Source of the DNA: Thaumarchaeota archaeon UBA160
GTDB lineage: Archaea; Thermoproteota; Nitrososphaeria; Conexivisphaerales; UBA164
Direction of reading: 5' to 3'
DNA: 22,647 nt
Assembly (NCBI GenBank): GCA_002506605.1
Contig: DAXX01000011.1
Location: forward strand, 1-22,647
The position numbers and the translations under genes were made by a program. Shown here piece after piece: positions 1 through 7,325 of this stretch (the first letter of the stretch is position 1; every line of letters starts with the position of its first letter). The notes below the pieces were generated by a model, which had not been told where the DNA came from, made no database searches, and saw only the letters and a program-made list of their open reading frames with translations.

Positions 1-2
1 AT

Positions 3-47
3 AAAAAATTCATAGAGGTAAAAACTCGATGGAAGCACTATGCCTGA
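3..47 (+). CDS. possible C-terminal end of a truncated upstream gene
   Basis: The third forward frame is open from the window edge and ends at TGA (45-47), giving the tail KKFIEVKTRWKHYA. Two T-runs follow within 20 bases, and an inverted repeat (39-44 with 63-68, with an inner pairing 45-48 with 54-57) surrounds the stop, as expected for the end of a transcription unit. Only 14 codons are visible, so this may be chance and no function can be proposed. Confidence 0.25.
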   Translation, partial: KKFIEVKTRWKHYA

Positions 48-193
48 TTTTTTATCATTTTTGGCATAATTTTGCTCAGACTTGAGATGCTTTTTACAAA
101 TAATTTAACTCATAATGTTATTGAATAAAATATGAAACAAATTATTTACTTTTTACGAAAGATGAATCTATTCACATTGAACTTATAATTACA

Positions 194-212
194 AGAAAAA
201 GTTAAAATATAA
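194..212 (+). promoter_or_regulatory. TATA box and BRE-like tract for the dihydroxyacid dehydratase gene
   Basis: An A-rich BRE-like tract (194-200) is followed by TTAAAATA at 202-209. The centre lies about 25 bases before the ATG at 231, the spacing expected when archaeal transcription starts at or next to the start codon. It therefore supports a leaderless mRNA and argues against a TTG start at 213, which lies only 4 bases after the box. Apart from this and the possible gene tail at 3-47, I see nothing else in bases 1-212. Confidence 0.55.
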
Positions 213-230
213 TTGGCTTTTTCAAGCTTT

Positions 231-1886
231 ATGCCAAGTTCAATAATAAAAGATGGAGCCGAAAGAGCTCCACACCGAAGCTTACTCAGAGCAGCAGGTG
301 TTAAAGATGACGACTTTAAAAAACCTTTTATAGGAATAGCCAATAGCTATAGTGAAATAGTACCTGGACATGTCCATCTTAGAGACTTGGCTGAGTATGT
401 AAAAAAAGGAATAAGGGATGCCGGAGGGGTGCCGTTTGAATTTAATACTATAGCTCTTGATGATGGGATAGCTATGGGCCATTTTGGAATGAAATATTCT
501 TTACCATCTAGAGAAGTCATAGCAGACTCTGTTGAAATAATGGTGATGGGTCATCAATTTGACGGACTTGTGACTATAAGTAGTTGTGATAAGATTACGC
601 CGGGAATGCTTATGGCAGTTGCGAGACTTAATATACCTTCCATAATGCTGACTGGAGGGGCTATGAGAGCAGGATATTACAAAGGAAAAAAGGTAGGTCT
701 TATAGATGTTTTTGAGGCAGTTGGCTCATTTAAAGCAGGGAAGATCAATGAAGGTGAGCTCTTAGAAATAGAAAAGGTTGCGTGCCCGGGTGCGGGTTCT
801 TGTAGCGGCCTTTTTACAGCAAATTCAATGGCTATACTTGTTGAAAGTATGGGTCTCAGCTTACCATATGTAGGTACATCTTTAGCTGAAAGCGAAGAAA
901 AAAGACAACTAGCTTATGCAACGGGTAAAAGGATAGTGGAAATAGTCAGACAAAACATTAGAGCAAGAACTTTTATGACAAGAGAGTCATTTTTAAACGC
1001 TATAACCATCGATATGGCTCTTGGCGGCTCTACAAATACTATACTTCACCTTTTAGCTGCTGCTTTTGAAGCTGGTGTTGAGCTGAGCCTTGATGATTTT
1101 GATCAGATTAGCAAAAAAGTGCCACACATAGCACCAATATATCCAGGGGGTCGTTATATGATAGAAGATCTGCATGAAGCTGGAGGAGTTCCCGCTTTGA
1201 TGAAATCTTTAAATGATTTTATTAATAAAGAGCTTCCAACGGTTTCTGGACTTACTATAAAGCAAATTATAAATAACGCTGAAATAAAAAATCATGAAAT
1301 AATAAGAGATCCAAGTAATCCAGTTCATAAAACTGGTGGAATTGCTGTTTTAAAGGGTTCGCTTGCTCCAAACGGGAGCGTAATAAAAACTGCAGCAATT
1401 GGCGATGATTACTATTTTAAAGGCAAAGCTTCGCCATTTGATTCAGAAGAAGAGGCTTTTGAAGCGGTGATAAAAGGTAAAATCGGAGAAGGAAGGGTCA
1501 TTGTAGTAAGATATGAAGGGCCTAAAGGAGGCCCAGGCATGAGAGAGATGCTAGACATTACCAGCGCCGTAGTAGGCATGGGAATAGATGACAAAGTTGC
1601 GCTCATTACAGACGGAAGGTTTTCGGGCGGAACAAGGGGACCTGCTATAGGTCATGTATCACCAGAAGCGTGGGATATGGGACCAATAGCATTGGTTGAA
1701 GAAGATGACATCATTGAAATAGATGTAAAAAACAGAAGGCTAGAAATCTTAGTGGATAAAAGAGAACTTAAGAAAAGATCTCAAAAATGGAAGAGGCCAA
1801 ATCCAAAATCCTCTTCAAGATTCTTGCTAAGGTATTCGTTGCAGGTTACTTCAGCCGATAAAGGTTGCGTTTTAAAGGGGTCTTAA
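231..1886 (+). CDS. ilvD: dihydroxyacid dehydratase (IlvD)
   Basis: The enzyme dehydrates 2,3-dihydroxy-isovalerate and 2,3-dihydroxy-3-methylvalerate to the 2-oxo acids, the third step of valine and isoleucine synthesis, in the cytoplasm. From the ATG at 231 it is 551 residues, a normal full length. Clear family motifs are NSYSEIVPGH (about 38-47), SSCDKITPGM (Cys119), CPGAGSCSG (Cys185, Cys191), GGSTNT, and TDGRFSGGTRGP near the C-terminus, which holds the catalytic Ser. The first Fe-S region reads PGH, as in the E. coli enzyme, and not PCN as in plant-type [2Fe-2S] enzymes, so an oxygen-labile cluster is likely (inference). A TTG at 213 would add six residues, but the TATA position favours 231. 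The downstream citramalate synthase starts on the very next base, so the two are probably co-transcribed. Confidence 0.95.
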   Translation: MPSSIIKDGAERAPHRSLLRAAGVKDDDFKKPFIGIANSYSEIVPGHVHLRDLAEYVKKGIRDAGGVPFEFNTIALDDGIAMGHFGMKYSLPSREVIADSVEIMVMGHQFDGLVTISSCDKITPGMLMAVARLNIPSIMLTGGAMRAGYYKGKKVGLIDVFEAVGSFKAGKINEGELLEIEKVACPGAGSCSGLFTANSMAILVESMGLSLPYVGTSLAESEEKRQLAYATGKRIVEIVRQNIRARTFMTRESFLNAITIDMALGGSTNTILHLLAAAFEAGVELSLDDFDQISKKVPHIAPIYPGGRYMIEDLHEAGGVPALMKSLNDFINKELPTVSGLTIKQIINNAEIKNHEIIRDPSNPVHKTGGIAVLKGSLAPNGSVIKTAAIGDDYYFKGKASPFDSEEEAFEAVIKGKIGEGRVIVVRYEGPKGGPGMREMLDITSAVVGMGIDDKVALITDGRFSGGTRGPAIGHVSPEAWDMGPIALVEEDDIIEIDVKNRRLEILVDKRELKKRSQKWKRPNPKSSSRFLLRYSLQVTSADKGCVLKGS

Positions 1887-3461
1887 TTGTCTGAAAGGGT
1901 AGAAATTTTAGATACAACTTTAAGGGACGGCTCACAGATGGCTGGAGTTAACTTTACATTAAAGGATAAGCTAGAAATAGCTAAAAAGTTAGATGAAATT
2001 GGAATAGATTATATAGAAGGAGGATGGCCATCCTCCAATCCTAAAGATATGGAATTTTTTAAAGAAGTAAAAAAGTTAGATTTAAAATATTCAAAAATTG
2101 TTGCGTTTGGATCTACAAAAAAGAAAGGCGAAGGAAAAGATAAAAACCTACAGACTTTGCTAGAAGCTGATACAAAGTACGTAGTAATATTTGGTAAAAG
2201 TTGGCTACTTCATGTAAAAGATGTCTTAAAAATAACGCCAGAAGAAAACCTATCGTTAATAGGTGAAAGCATAGAATATCTGATTTCTAATGGAAGAGAA
2301 GTTATTTACGATGCAGAGCATTTTTTTGACGGTTATAAAGATGATCCAGAATATGCAATAGAAACATTAAAAACAGCTGAAGAGGCCGGTGCTAGAGTTG
2401 TCACTTTAGCTGATACTAATGGGGGCACACTTCCTTTTGAAATTGAAAGAATAATTTCTGAAGTTAAGAAAAAAGTTAATGTCACGCTTGGCATACATGC
2501 ACATAACGATTCTGGAAACGCTGTAGCAAATACTCTGACTGCAGTATACACTGGTGTAAGACATGTTCAAGGGACGATAAATGGATTAGGAGAAAGGTGT
2601 GGTAATGCTGATCTTATACAGGTACTTCCTTCACTTGCACTTAAGATGAATAAGAGAGTTTTAAAGGGCCCAGATGAATTAAAAAAATTAAGAAGCCTTT
2701 CAGTTTATGTTTACAGCATACTTAATATGCAACCGGATCCATATCAACCTTATGTAGGCAAATATGCTTTTACACATAAAGGCGGAGTTCATATAGATGC
2801 AATGATAAAAAATCCAAAAACTTATGAACATGTAAATCCTGAGCTTGTAGGTAACGAACGAAGTTTTCTTGTATCTGAACAGGCAGGAAGAGCCAGCATC
2901 TTGCACTATGCTGAAGAGCTAGGACTAAAACTATCAAAAGAACATCCAGCGGTAATAACTACACTAAACAAGGTGAAAGAAATAGAAAAATTTGGAAGCA
3001 TAGAAGGTGCTGATGCAACAGTAAAATTGTGGCTATTAAGAAACTTAGGAATGTATACTGATAACTTTAATATACTTTACTGGATGGCCAATTCAAGAGA
3101 AGTAAATGGTAAAGTTGAAGCAGAGGGGGAAATAATAGTAAGGGTCAAGGATAATATTTACTATGAAAGAGAAACTGGAGTTGGGCCGGTTCATGCTTTA
3201 GATAAAGCTTTGAAAAAAGCTTTGATACAGGTTTTTCCACAGTTGTCTGAGGTTGTATTAGAAAATTATAAAGTAACTGTAACTGAAGGCAATCAAAAAG
3301 GTACTGCATCTTATGTCAGGGTATTGATACAGTTTTCAGATGGAAAAACAAATTGGGCTACTGCTCACGTTTCAGACAACATTCTTGTTGCTTCGCTTCA
3401 AGCATTGAGCGATGGCTATAATTATAAGCTTGCATTAAATGAGTTGCGTAATCTTTTGTAA
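1887..3461 (+). CDS. cimA: (R)-citramalate synthase, long type
   Basis: Predicted to condense pyruvate and acetyl-CoA to citramalate, opening the threonine-independent route to isoleucine. Visible motifs in 524 residues: DTTLRDG (9-15), YIEGGWPSSNPKD (42-54), DAEHFFDGY (142-150), HAHND metal ligands (204-208), NGLGERCGNADL (232-243) and a LeuA-type regulatory dimer domain over about the last 130 residues. YIEGGWP and DAEHFFDGY mark the long citramalate synthase subfamily (TIGR00977-like) and not 2-isopropylmalate synthase. The start is TTG directly after the ilvD stop, with a G-rich Shine-Dalgarno-like stretch just inside the ilvD end (1876-1880). The coupling fits a shared isoleucine role. 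The last 40 bases overlap the convergent aminopeptidase gene. In archaea the shorter LeuA-like CimA is better known, so a transferred bacterial-type gene is possible. Confidence 0.9.
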   Translation: MSERVEILDTTLRDGSQMAGVNFTLKDKLEIAKKLDEIGIDYIEGGWPSSNPKDMEFFKEVKKLDLKYSKIVAFGSTKKKGEGKDKNLQTLLEADTKYVVIFGKSWLLHVKDVLKITPEENLSLIGESIEYLISNGREVIYDAEHFFDGYKDDPEYAIETLKTAEEAGARVVTLADTNGGTLPFEIERIISEVKKKVNVTLGIHAHNDSGNAVANTLTAVYTGVRHVQGTINGLGERCGNADLIQVLPSLALKMNKRVLKGPDELKKLRSLSVYVYSILNMQPDPYQPYVGKYAFTHKGGVHIDAMIKNPKTYEHVNPELVGNERSFLVSEQAGRASILHYAEELGLKLSKEHPAVITTLNKVKEIEKFGSIEGADATVKLWLLRNLGMYTDNFNILYWMANSREVNGKVEAEGEIIVRVKDNIYYERETGVGPVHALDKALKKALIQVFPQLSEVVLENYKVTVTEGNQKGTASYVRVLIQFSDGKTNWATAHVSDNILVASLQALSDGYNYKLALNELRNLL

Positions 3462-5752
3462 ACGCTGAGAAGTTCCAAACCGTTTCTTATACCCATGCTT
3501 GCTTCCTCAATTTTGTTTTTTTCAAAAAATTCTCTAACTTGAGCTTCCCTATCTAGTCCCAAGTAAGGTATCAAAGCGCTCAAAATTCTCGGAAGCGCTC
3601 CAGATTTTGCAAAAACGCTTCTAAGAAACTCAATGTTTTGTTCTAGCCATTCCCATAAATTATCATAATTTTGAGGATTTGTTATTGCGTTTGTTATGTA
3701 TCTGATATCCTGTTTCTTTACTTCTCCCGTCCTAAACAAATTAAGAACATTCTGAAAATCCTCCTTTTTTCTTATATTTAACATGCCAATTAACAAATTT
3801 ACTCGATCTTCATCGTTGATAGCCTTTTTATAAAGAGCGTAAAGATTTTCAAAAGGCTTTTCGGAAGATACCGCAATAGAGACAGCTATTGCTCCTCTAA
3901 TGTTTGGATCTGAAGAAAAGTAATCAGATACAGCCATATCTTTAGCAATTTTATCGTTAACTAAGGTTAGCCTTCTCAAAAGAATGCCATTAAAAATTTT
4001 GGCTTTAAAATCGCTTCTTGACTTCCAGTTATTATAGAGCAAGTCCAAATGCTTTTGATATGTTTGTTTCATATTATCTCCAAAAATTAGATAAAGCGTT
4101 GTTAGCTGAGAAAGCAAGGTCAAAGCTGGTAGGAATGAGCTCTCTCCAGCAAATTTTTCTGCTATAAAAAGATATTTGTTAATGCTTATCAAATCAGCAA
4201 GCATAAAAGAATAAGCATCAGTCAAAATGTTCCATTTGTCATAACCATTTGCCGCTCTGCTAACAGGTTCATCCCAATTATCATATAGAACTCTGTAAAA
4301 CCCTTTTCCTTCTACGTTTATTTTTTCAAATTTGTCTATCTGTCCTGAAAAACTTTCAAGCAGCATTACAATCTTTTTTCCGTTGCTATAATAAGTAAGA
4401 GGTAGTGGCCAAACGTCTTCTTCAAGAGAGAGGTATCTAAACCTTTTTTGTTCGATCTGGGTTTTTCCATTATTTGTTTTAACCTTTAAAACAGGATGCC
4501 CAGCTTTGGTTACCCATGCGTTCATTATTTTTCCTATAGGCAAGCCTGACTCTTTTTCTAAGCTTTCCCATAGATCATTCATAGTAGCGTTTGAATATGC
4601 ATGCTCCTTTAAGTATGATTTGATGCCGTCTTCAAACTTCTCCTCCCCAATGTAATCTTCTATCATTCTAAGAACGCTTGCTCCTTTCCCGTAACTTATG
4701 TCATCGAATATTTGCTCAATTTCTTCAGGCTTGCTTACTGGAACATGTATAGGATGAGTAGTGCTAAGAGAATCTGTATGCAACGCGGGATCAGTTTCGG
4801 TTAAAACAAAGTCTTCCCAATGGTCCCATTCGGGAAAAACAGAATGTATAGCTTTGTAACTCATAAATGTTGCAAAGCTTTCATTTAGCCATAAATCATC
4901 CCACCACTTCATTGTTACAAGATCACCAAACCATTGATGAGCAATTTCGTGAGCTACTACCGTCGCCACGTTTCTTCTTGTTGATTCTGAGCTTTTTTCG
5001 TCTGCTAACAGGGCTATTTCTCTAAATGTAATAGCGCCCCAATTTTCCATAGCGCCGACCGCAAACTCAGGAACAGCAATCAGATGTAGCTTTGGCAGCG
5101 GATATTTAATTCCAAAATACTCTTCATAAAACGCGATTACTTTTTTAGCTACATCTAAAGCAAAACGACCTCGCGAGGATTTGCCGTCGTACGCTGCTAC
5201 ATATATTTCTTTATCTCCCATTTTACCTTCTATTTCATCAAAATCTCCAATTCCGAGATATAACAGATAAGTCGACATTGGTAAAGTTTTTGGAAAGTAA
5301 TAAGTAACTCCCTCTTTGCTTCTTTCTATTTTTGCAGCTGGCATGTTAGAAATTACCTGTGTATCTTTGTTTACGTGAACTGTGAGCTTGAAGCGCGCCT
5401 TATAATCTGGCCTATCTATGCAAGGAATAAACAGGCGCGCGCCATTTGGTTCAAATTGCGTGGTATAAAATTTAGAGTTTTTATATTTTGCTACATAGAG
5501 TCCCATTAAGCTTTCTGCAGCCTTTCCTCTGAATTTTATCTGCAAGCTTTCAGTTATGTTATTGTCAACGCTGAAGCCGTTTTCTCCAAACCGCAGCTCA
5601 GCAGGTTTACCATCTGCTAATACGCTATCAATCTTTAAACCTTCAGAATCTATCCAAGGGTTAATGGCTGACATATAAATGGTTTCTTCTCCTTTGTATT
5701 CGCCTGTTTCGAAATCAAAATCGATCTTTATATCATACTCAGATATTCTCAT
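3422..5752 (-). CDS. M1-family zinc aminopeptidase (tricorn interacting factor F2/F3-like)
   Basis: A cytoplasmic metalloaminopeptidase that removes N-terminal residues from short peptides, as tricorn factors F2 and F3 do downstream of the proteasome or tricorn. From the ATG at 5752 it has 776 residues, close to F2/F3. It has the substrate-binding GAMENWG motif (233-239), the HEIAH zinc motif (268-272) and the third zinc ligand Glu291 in LWLNE, spaced exactly HEXXH-X18-E. The C-terminal half is a helical ERAP1-C-like region. An earlier in-frame ATG at 5776 would add eight residues, but a TTATAAA box covers that position, so transcription most likely starts at 5752 without a leader. It is divergent from the signal peptidase and its 3' end overlaps cimA by 40 bases. 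Which of F2 or F3 it matches is not decidable here. Confidence 0.95.
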   Translation of the reverse strand: MRISEYDIKIDFDFETGEYKGEETIYMSAINPWIDSEGLKIDSVLADGKPAELRFGENGFSVDNNITESLQIKFRGKAAESLMGLYVAKYKNSKFYTTQFEPNGARLFIPCIDRPDYKARFKLTVHVNKDTQVISNMPAAKIERSKEGVTYYFPKTLPMSTYLLYLGIGDFDEIEGKMGDKEIYVAAYDGKSSRGRFALDVAKKVIAFYEEYFGIKYPLPKLHLIAVPEFAVGAMENWGAITFREIALLADEKSSESTRRNVATVVAHEIAHQWFGDLVTMKWWDDLWLNESFATFMSYKAIHSVFPEWDHWEDFVLTETDPALHTDSLSTTHPIHVPVSKPEEIEQIFDDISYGKGASVLRMIEDYIGEEKFEDGIKSYLKEHAYSNATMNDLWESLEKESGLPIGKIMNAWVTKAGHPVLKVKTNNGKTQIEQKRFRYLSLEEDVWPLPLTYYSNGKKIVMLLESFSGQIDKFEKINVEGKGFYRVLYDNWDEPVSRAANGYDKWNILTDAYSFMLADLISINKYLFIAEKFAGESSFLPALTLLSQLTTLYLIFGDNMKQTYQKHLDLLYNNWKSRSDFKAKIFNGILLRRLTLVNDKIAKDMAVSDYFSSDPNIRGAIAVSIAVSSEKPFENLYALYKKAINDEDRVNLLIGMLNIRKKEDFQNVLNLFRTGEVKKQDIRYITNAITNPQNYDNLWEWLEQNIEFLRSVFAKSGALPRILSALIPYLGLDREAQVREFFEKNKIEEASMGIRNGLELLSVYKRLRNSFNASL

Positions 5753-5794
5753 GATAAATATTAATAAACGACACATTTATAATCTTTAATACAT
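5753..5794. promoter_or_regulatory. compact divergent promoter region
   Basis: Only 42 bases separate the aminopeptidase ATG (5752, minus) from the signal peptidase ATG (5795, plus). TTATAAA on the minus strand (5776-5782) is 24-30 bases before 5752. TTAATAAA on the plus strand (5761-5768) is 27-34 bases before 5795. Both mRNAs would be leaderless or nearly so. The two boxes interleave within about 20 bases, so TBP binding for one direction could hinder the other (inference). Confidence 0.5.
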
Positions 5795-6271
5795 ATGAAA
5801 GGCAAATACAGGAAATTTGCTTTATATGTTTTTGGTACACTTTTTGCTATGTATGCTGTTCTTTTGTTGCTTAATTATCTTAAATACGCGTTTCCCGTCG
5901 AAGGAGTTAGCATGGAGCCTATCTTATGGACAGGATATCTTGCTTTTGTTGAACCGACAACTATTTCGCAACTTGTCCCCAATTCTAGCATAATAGTTTA
6001 TCACAATCCGTTTTATAAAGAGCTGGTCATACATATGGTTATAAAAAAGATAGACGACTATGCCGTTATAGTAAAAGGAGTTAACAAAATCACAAATCCG
6101 TTTCCAGATTTAAATTACACATCCATGACGCCTCTCTTAATTACTCAAAACATGATTGTTGGAAAGGTGATTTTTTGGGTACCATACTTGGGATACGTTT
6201 TACTTTCCCCGTATAATTATTTTATCATAATACTCTTCATCGTTTCAATTATAATAAATGCATTTGATTAA
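5795..6271 (+). CDS. archaeal signal peptidase I-like protein (family S26)
   Basis: Predicted membrane-anchored signal peptidase that cleaves signal peptides of exported proteins outside the membrane. In 158 residues there is an N-terminal membrane helix (about 9-28), the box B motif VEGVSMEP with the nucleophile Ser39, a His at position 80 in VIHMVIKK matching the catalytic His of the SEC11/archaeal type, and a C-terminal membrane helix (about 127-155). Archaeal and ER enzymes usually have KGDN followed by a second Asp. Here the first is KGVN (94-97), so that Asp is Val, while Asp105 in NPFPD is kept. This could be a divergent active enzyme or one with altered function. It converges on the DUF106 gene with a four-base TTAA overlap at the stops. 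Confidence 0.75.
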   Translation: MKGKYRKFALYVFGTLFAMYAVLLLLNYLKYAFPVEGVSMEPILWTGYLAFVEPTTISQLVPNSSIIVYHNPFYKELVIHMVIKKIDDYAVIVKGVNKITNPFPDLNYTSMTPLLITQNMIVGKVIFWVPYLGYVLLSPYNYFIIILFIVSIIINAFD

Positions 6272-6741
6272 GGCATAGTTTTAAGCGCTTTTCCTATAAT
6301 TGTATTAGTAAAAAATGAAGTTAAAATGTACCATGTAACAAAGTTCATCCCCCAAGCGATGCCAACAGGTTTGTCAGCGGTAAAATAAAATATGGCAAAC
6401 TTGAATGGAGATAACGCGACTACAGAATTACCAAAGTAAAAGGTTAATATATAAAACAATATTAAGAAAGGTATTAATAGATAAAAAGAAACCTTTAATC
6501 TATCCATTTGACTTTTCATAACCATATCCTGAAGCTGTTTTCGCTTTTTTTCAAGCTTAGCCAGCTTTTCTTTGTCCTCTTCAGCTAACGCTTGCCTATA
6601 CTCTTTAATAAATTCGTTATAAGCTTTCATAACCTCGTTGCTTGTCTTTAAATCAACCTTTTTCATTATCAATATGTTTGATGCTAGAGCTGAAACTAGC
6701 GAAACTGCAAATATCACTAAGGCTGAATATACTATTTGCAT
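6268..6741 (-). CDS. DUF106 integral membrane protein (YidC/EMC3-like insertase)
   Basis: This 157-residue protein has an N-terminal membrane helix (about 3-24), a highly charged stretch likely to form a coiled coil (about 38-78, rich in Glu, Lys and Gln), then two or three hydrophobic helices (about 85-105 and 125-150). That order is typical of the archaeal DUF106 family, structurally a member of the YidC/Oxa1/EMC3 superfamily that inserts membrane proteins. It is the last gene of the ribosomal/SecY cluster, 11 bases after adenylate kinase, with an AAGG Shine-Dalgarno overlapping the preceding stop. Its location next to SecY agrees with a role in membrane protein insertion, but function is by family and context only. 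Confidence 0.8.
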   Translation of the reverse strand: MQIVYSALVIFAVSLVSALASNILIMKKVDLKTSNEVMKAYNEFIKEYRQALAEEDKEKLAKLEKKRKQLQDMVMKSQMDRLKVSFYLLIPFLILFYILTFYFGNSVVALSPFKFAIFYFTADKPVGIAWGMNFVTWYILTSFFTNTIIGKALKTMP

Positions 6742-6752
6742 CTTTCTTAACC

Positions 6753-7325
6753 TTATATATCTAGCCTTTTTATAAGCTCTTCTGCAGTTGCTTCAGGCTT
6801 ACCTTCTTCGTTCACTATTTCGGAAGCTAAAGCGCCTGTTATGTTTGACAGCGATATCATGTACATCCTTGAATATTCTATTTCCTCTTTAACTTTTTCC
6901 AGAGGTATTATCTCTCTTTTTCTTGTCTGGTCGTTCATTCTTCTCTTTATTATCAGCTCTGGAGGTGCTGTTATAAGGAAAAGGTGTGTTGGTTTTAATA
7001 TGCTAGCTATGTACATAGGTATGCCAGGAAGGTATCCAAAAGGCGTAGGTATGTGAAAGTGAGTATCAACTACTTTGAGGAACGCCTTTGATGAAGCTAT
7101 TCTTTCTGCGGCTAACTTTTGAAGCTCAACCTGCCTTTCATAAGGAAGCTTTCTCATCTCATCCCTGTCTTTAATGCCAGCTTTCTGAGCTTCTTCAAGC
7201 ATTACCGTGCCATAAACAAAAACGTCAAAATCTGTACCTTTTGATTTTAGCTTTTCATAAAAAATGTTAAGCACTGTTGTCTTTCCGACACCTGCTATAC
7301 CCCCTATTATCGCAAGCTTACTCAA
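6753..7325 (-). CDS. adkA: archaeal-type adenylate kinase
   Basis: Catalyses ATP + AMP to 2 ADP. About 190 residues with an N-terminal beta strand and P-loop GIAGVGKTT, then VVDTHFHI (the Walker-B-like region of AdkA) and RRMNDQTRKRE (lid and arginine region), matching the archaeal AdkA family and not the bacterial one. A GTG at 7334 is in frame, but it lies inside the Shine-Dalgarno sequence AGGTGG. A TTG at 7325 sits five bases after that sequence and gives the normal family start MSKLAIIGG. The gene overlaps the 3' end of secY by eight bases. The secY-adkA order is common in archaea and bacteria. Confidence 0.93.
   Translation of the reverse strand: MSKLAIIGGIAGVGKTTVLNIFYEKLKSKGTDFDVFVYGTVMLEEAQKAGIKDRDEMRKLPYERQVELQKLAAERIASSKAFLKVVDTHFHIPTPFGYLPGIPMYIASILKPTHLFLITAPPELIIKRRMNDQTRKREIIPLEKVKEEIEYSRMYMISLSNITGALASEIVNEEGKPEATAEELIKRLDI

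Noticed and set aside
213..230. TTG at 213 as the ilvD start
   Set aside because: It lies four bases after the TATA box, leaving no room for transcription start before it; the ATG at 231 has the correct spacing and fits homologue length.
5753..5776. ATG at 5776 as the aminopeptidase start
   Set aside because: The TATA box overlaps it, and the extra residues (MCRLLIFI) are not part of the M1 family N-terminus.
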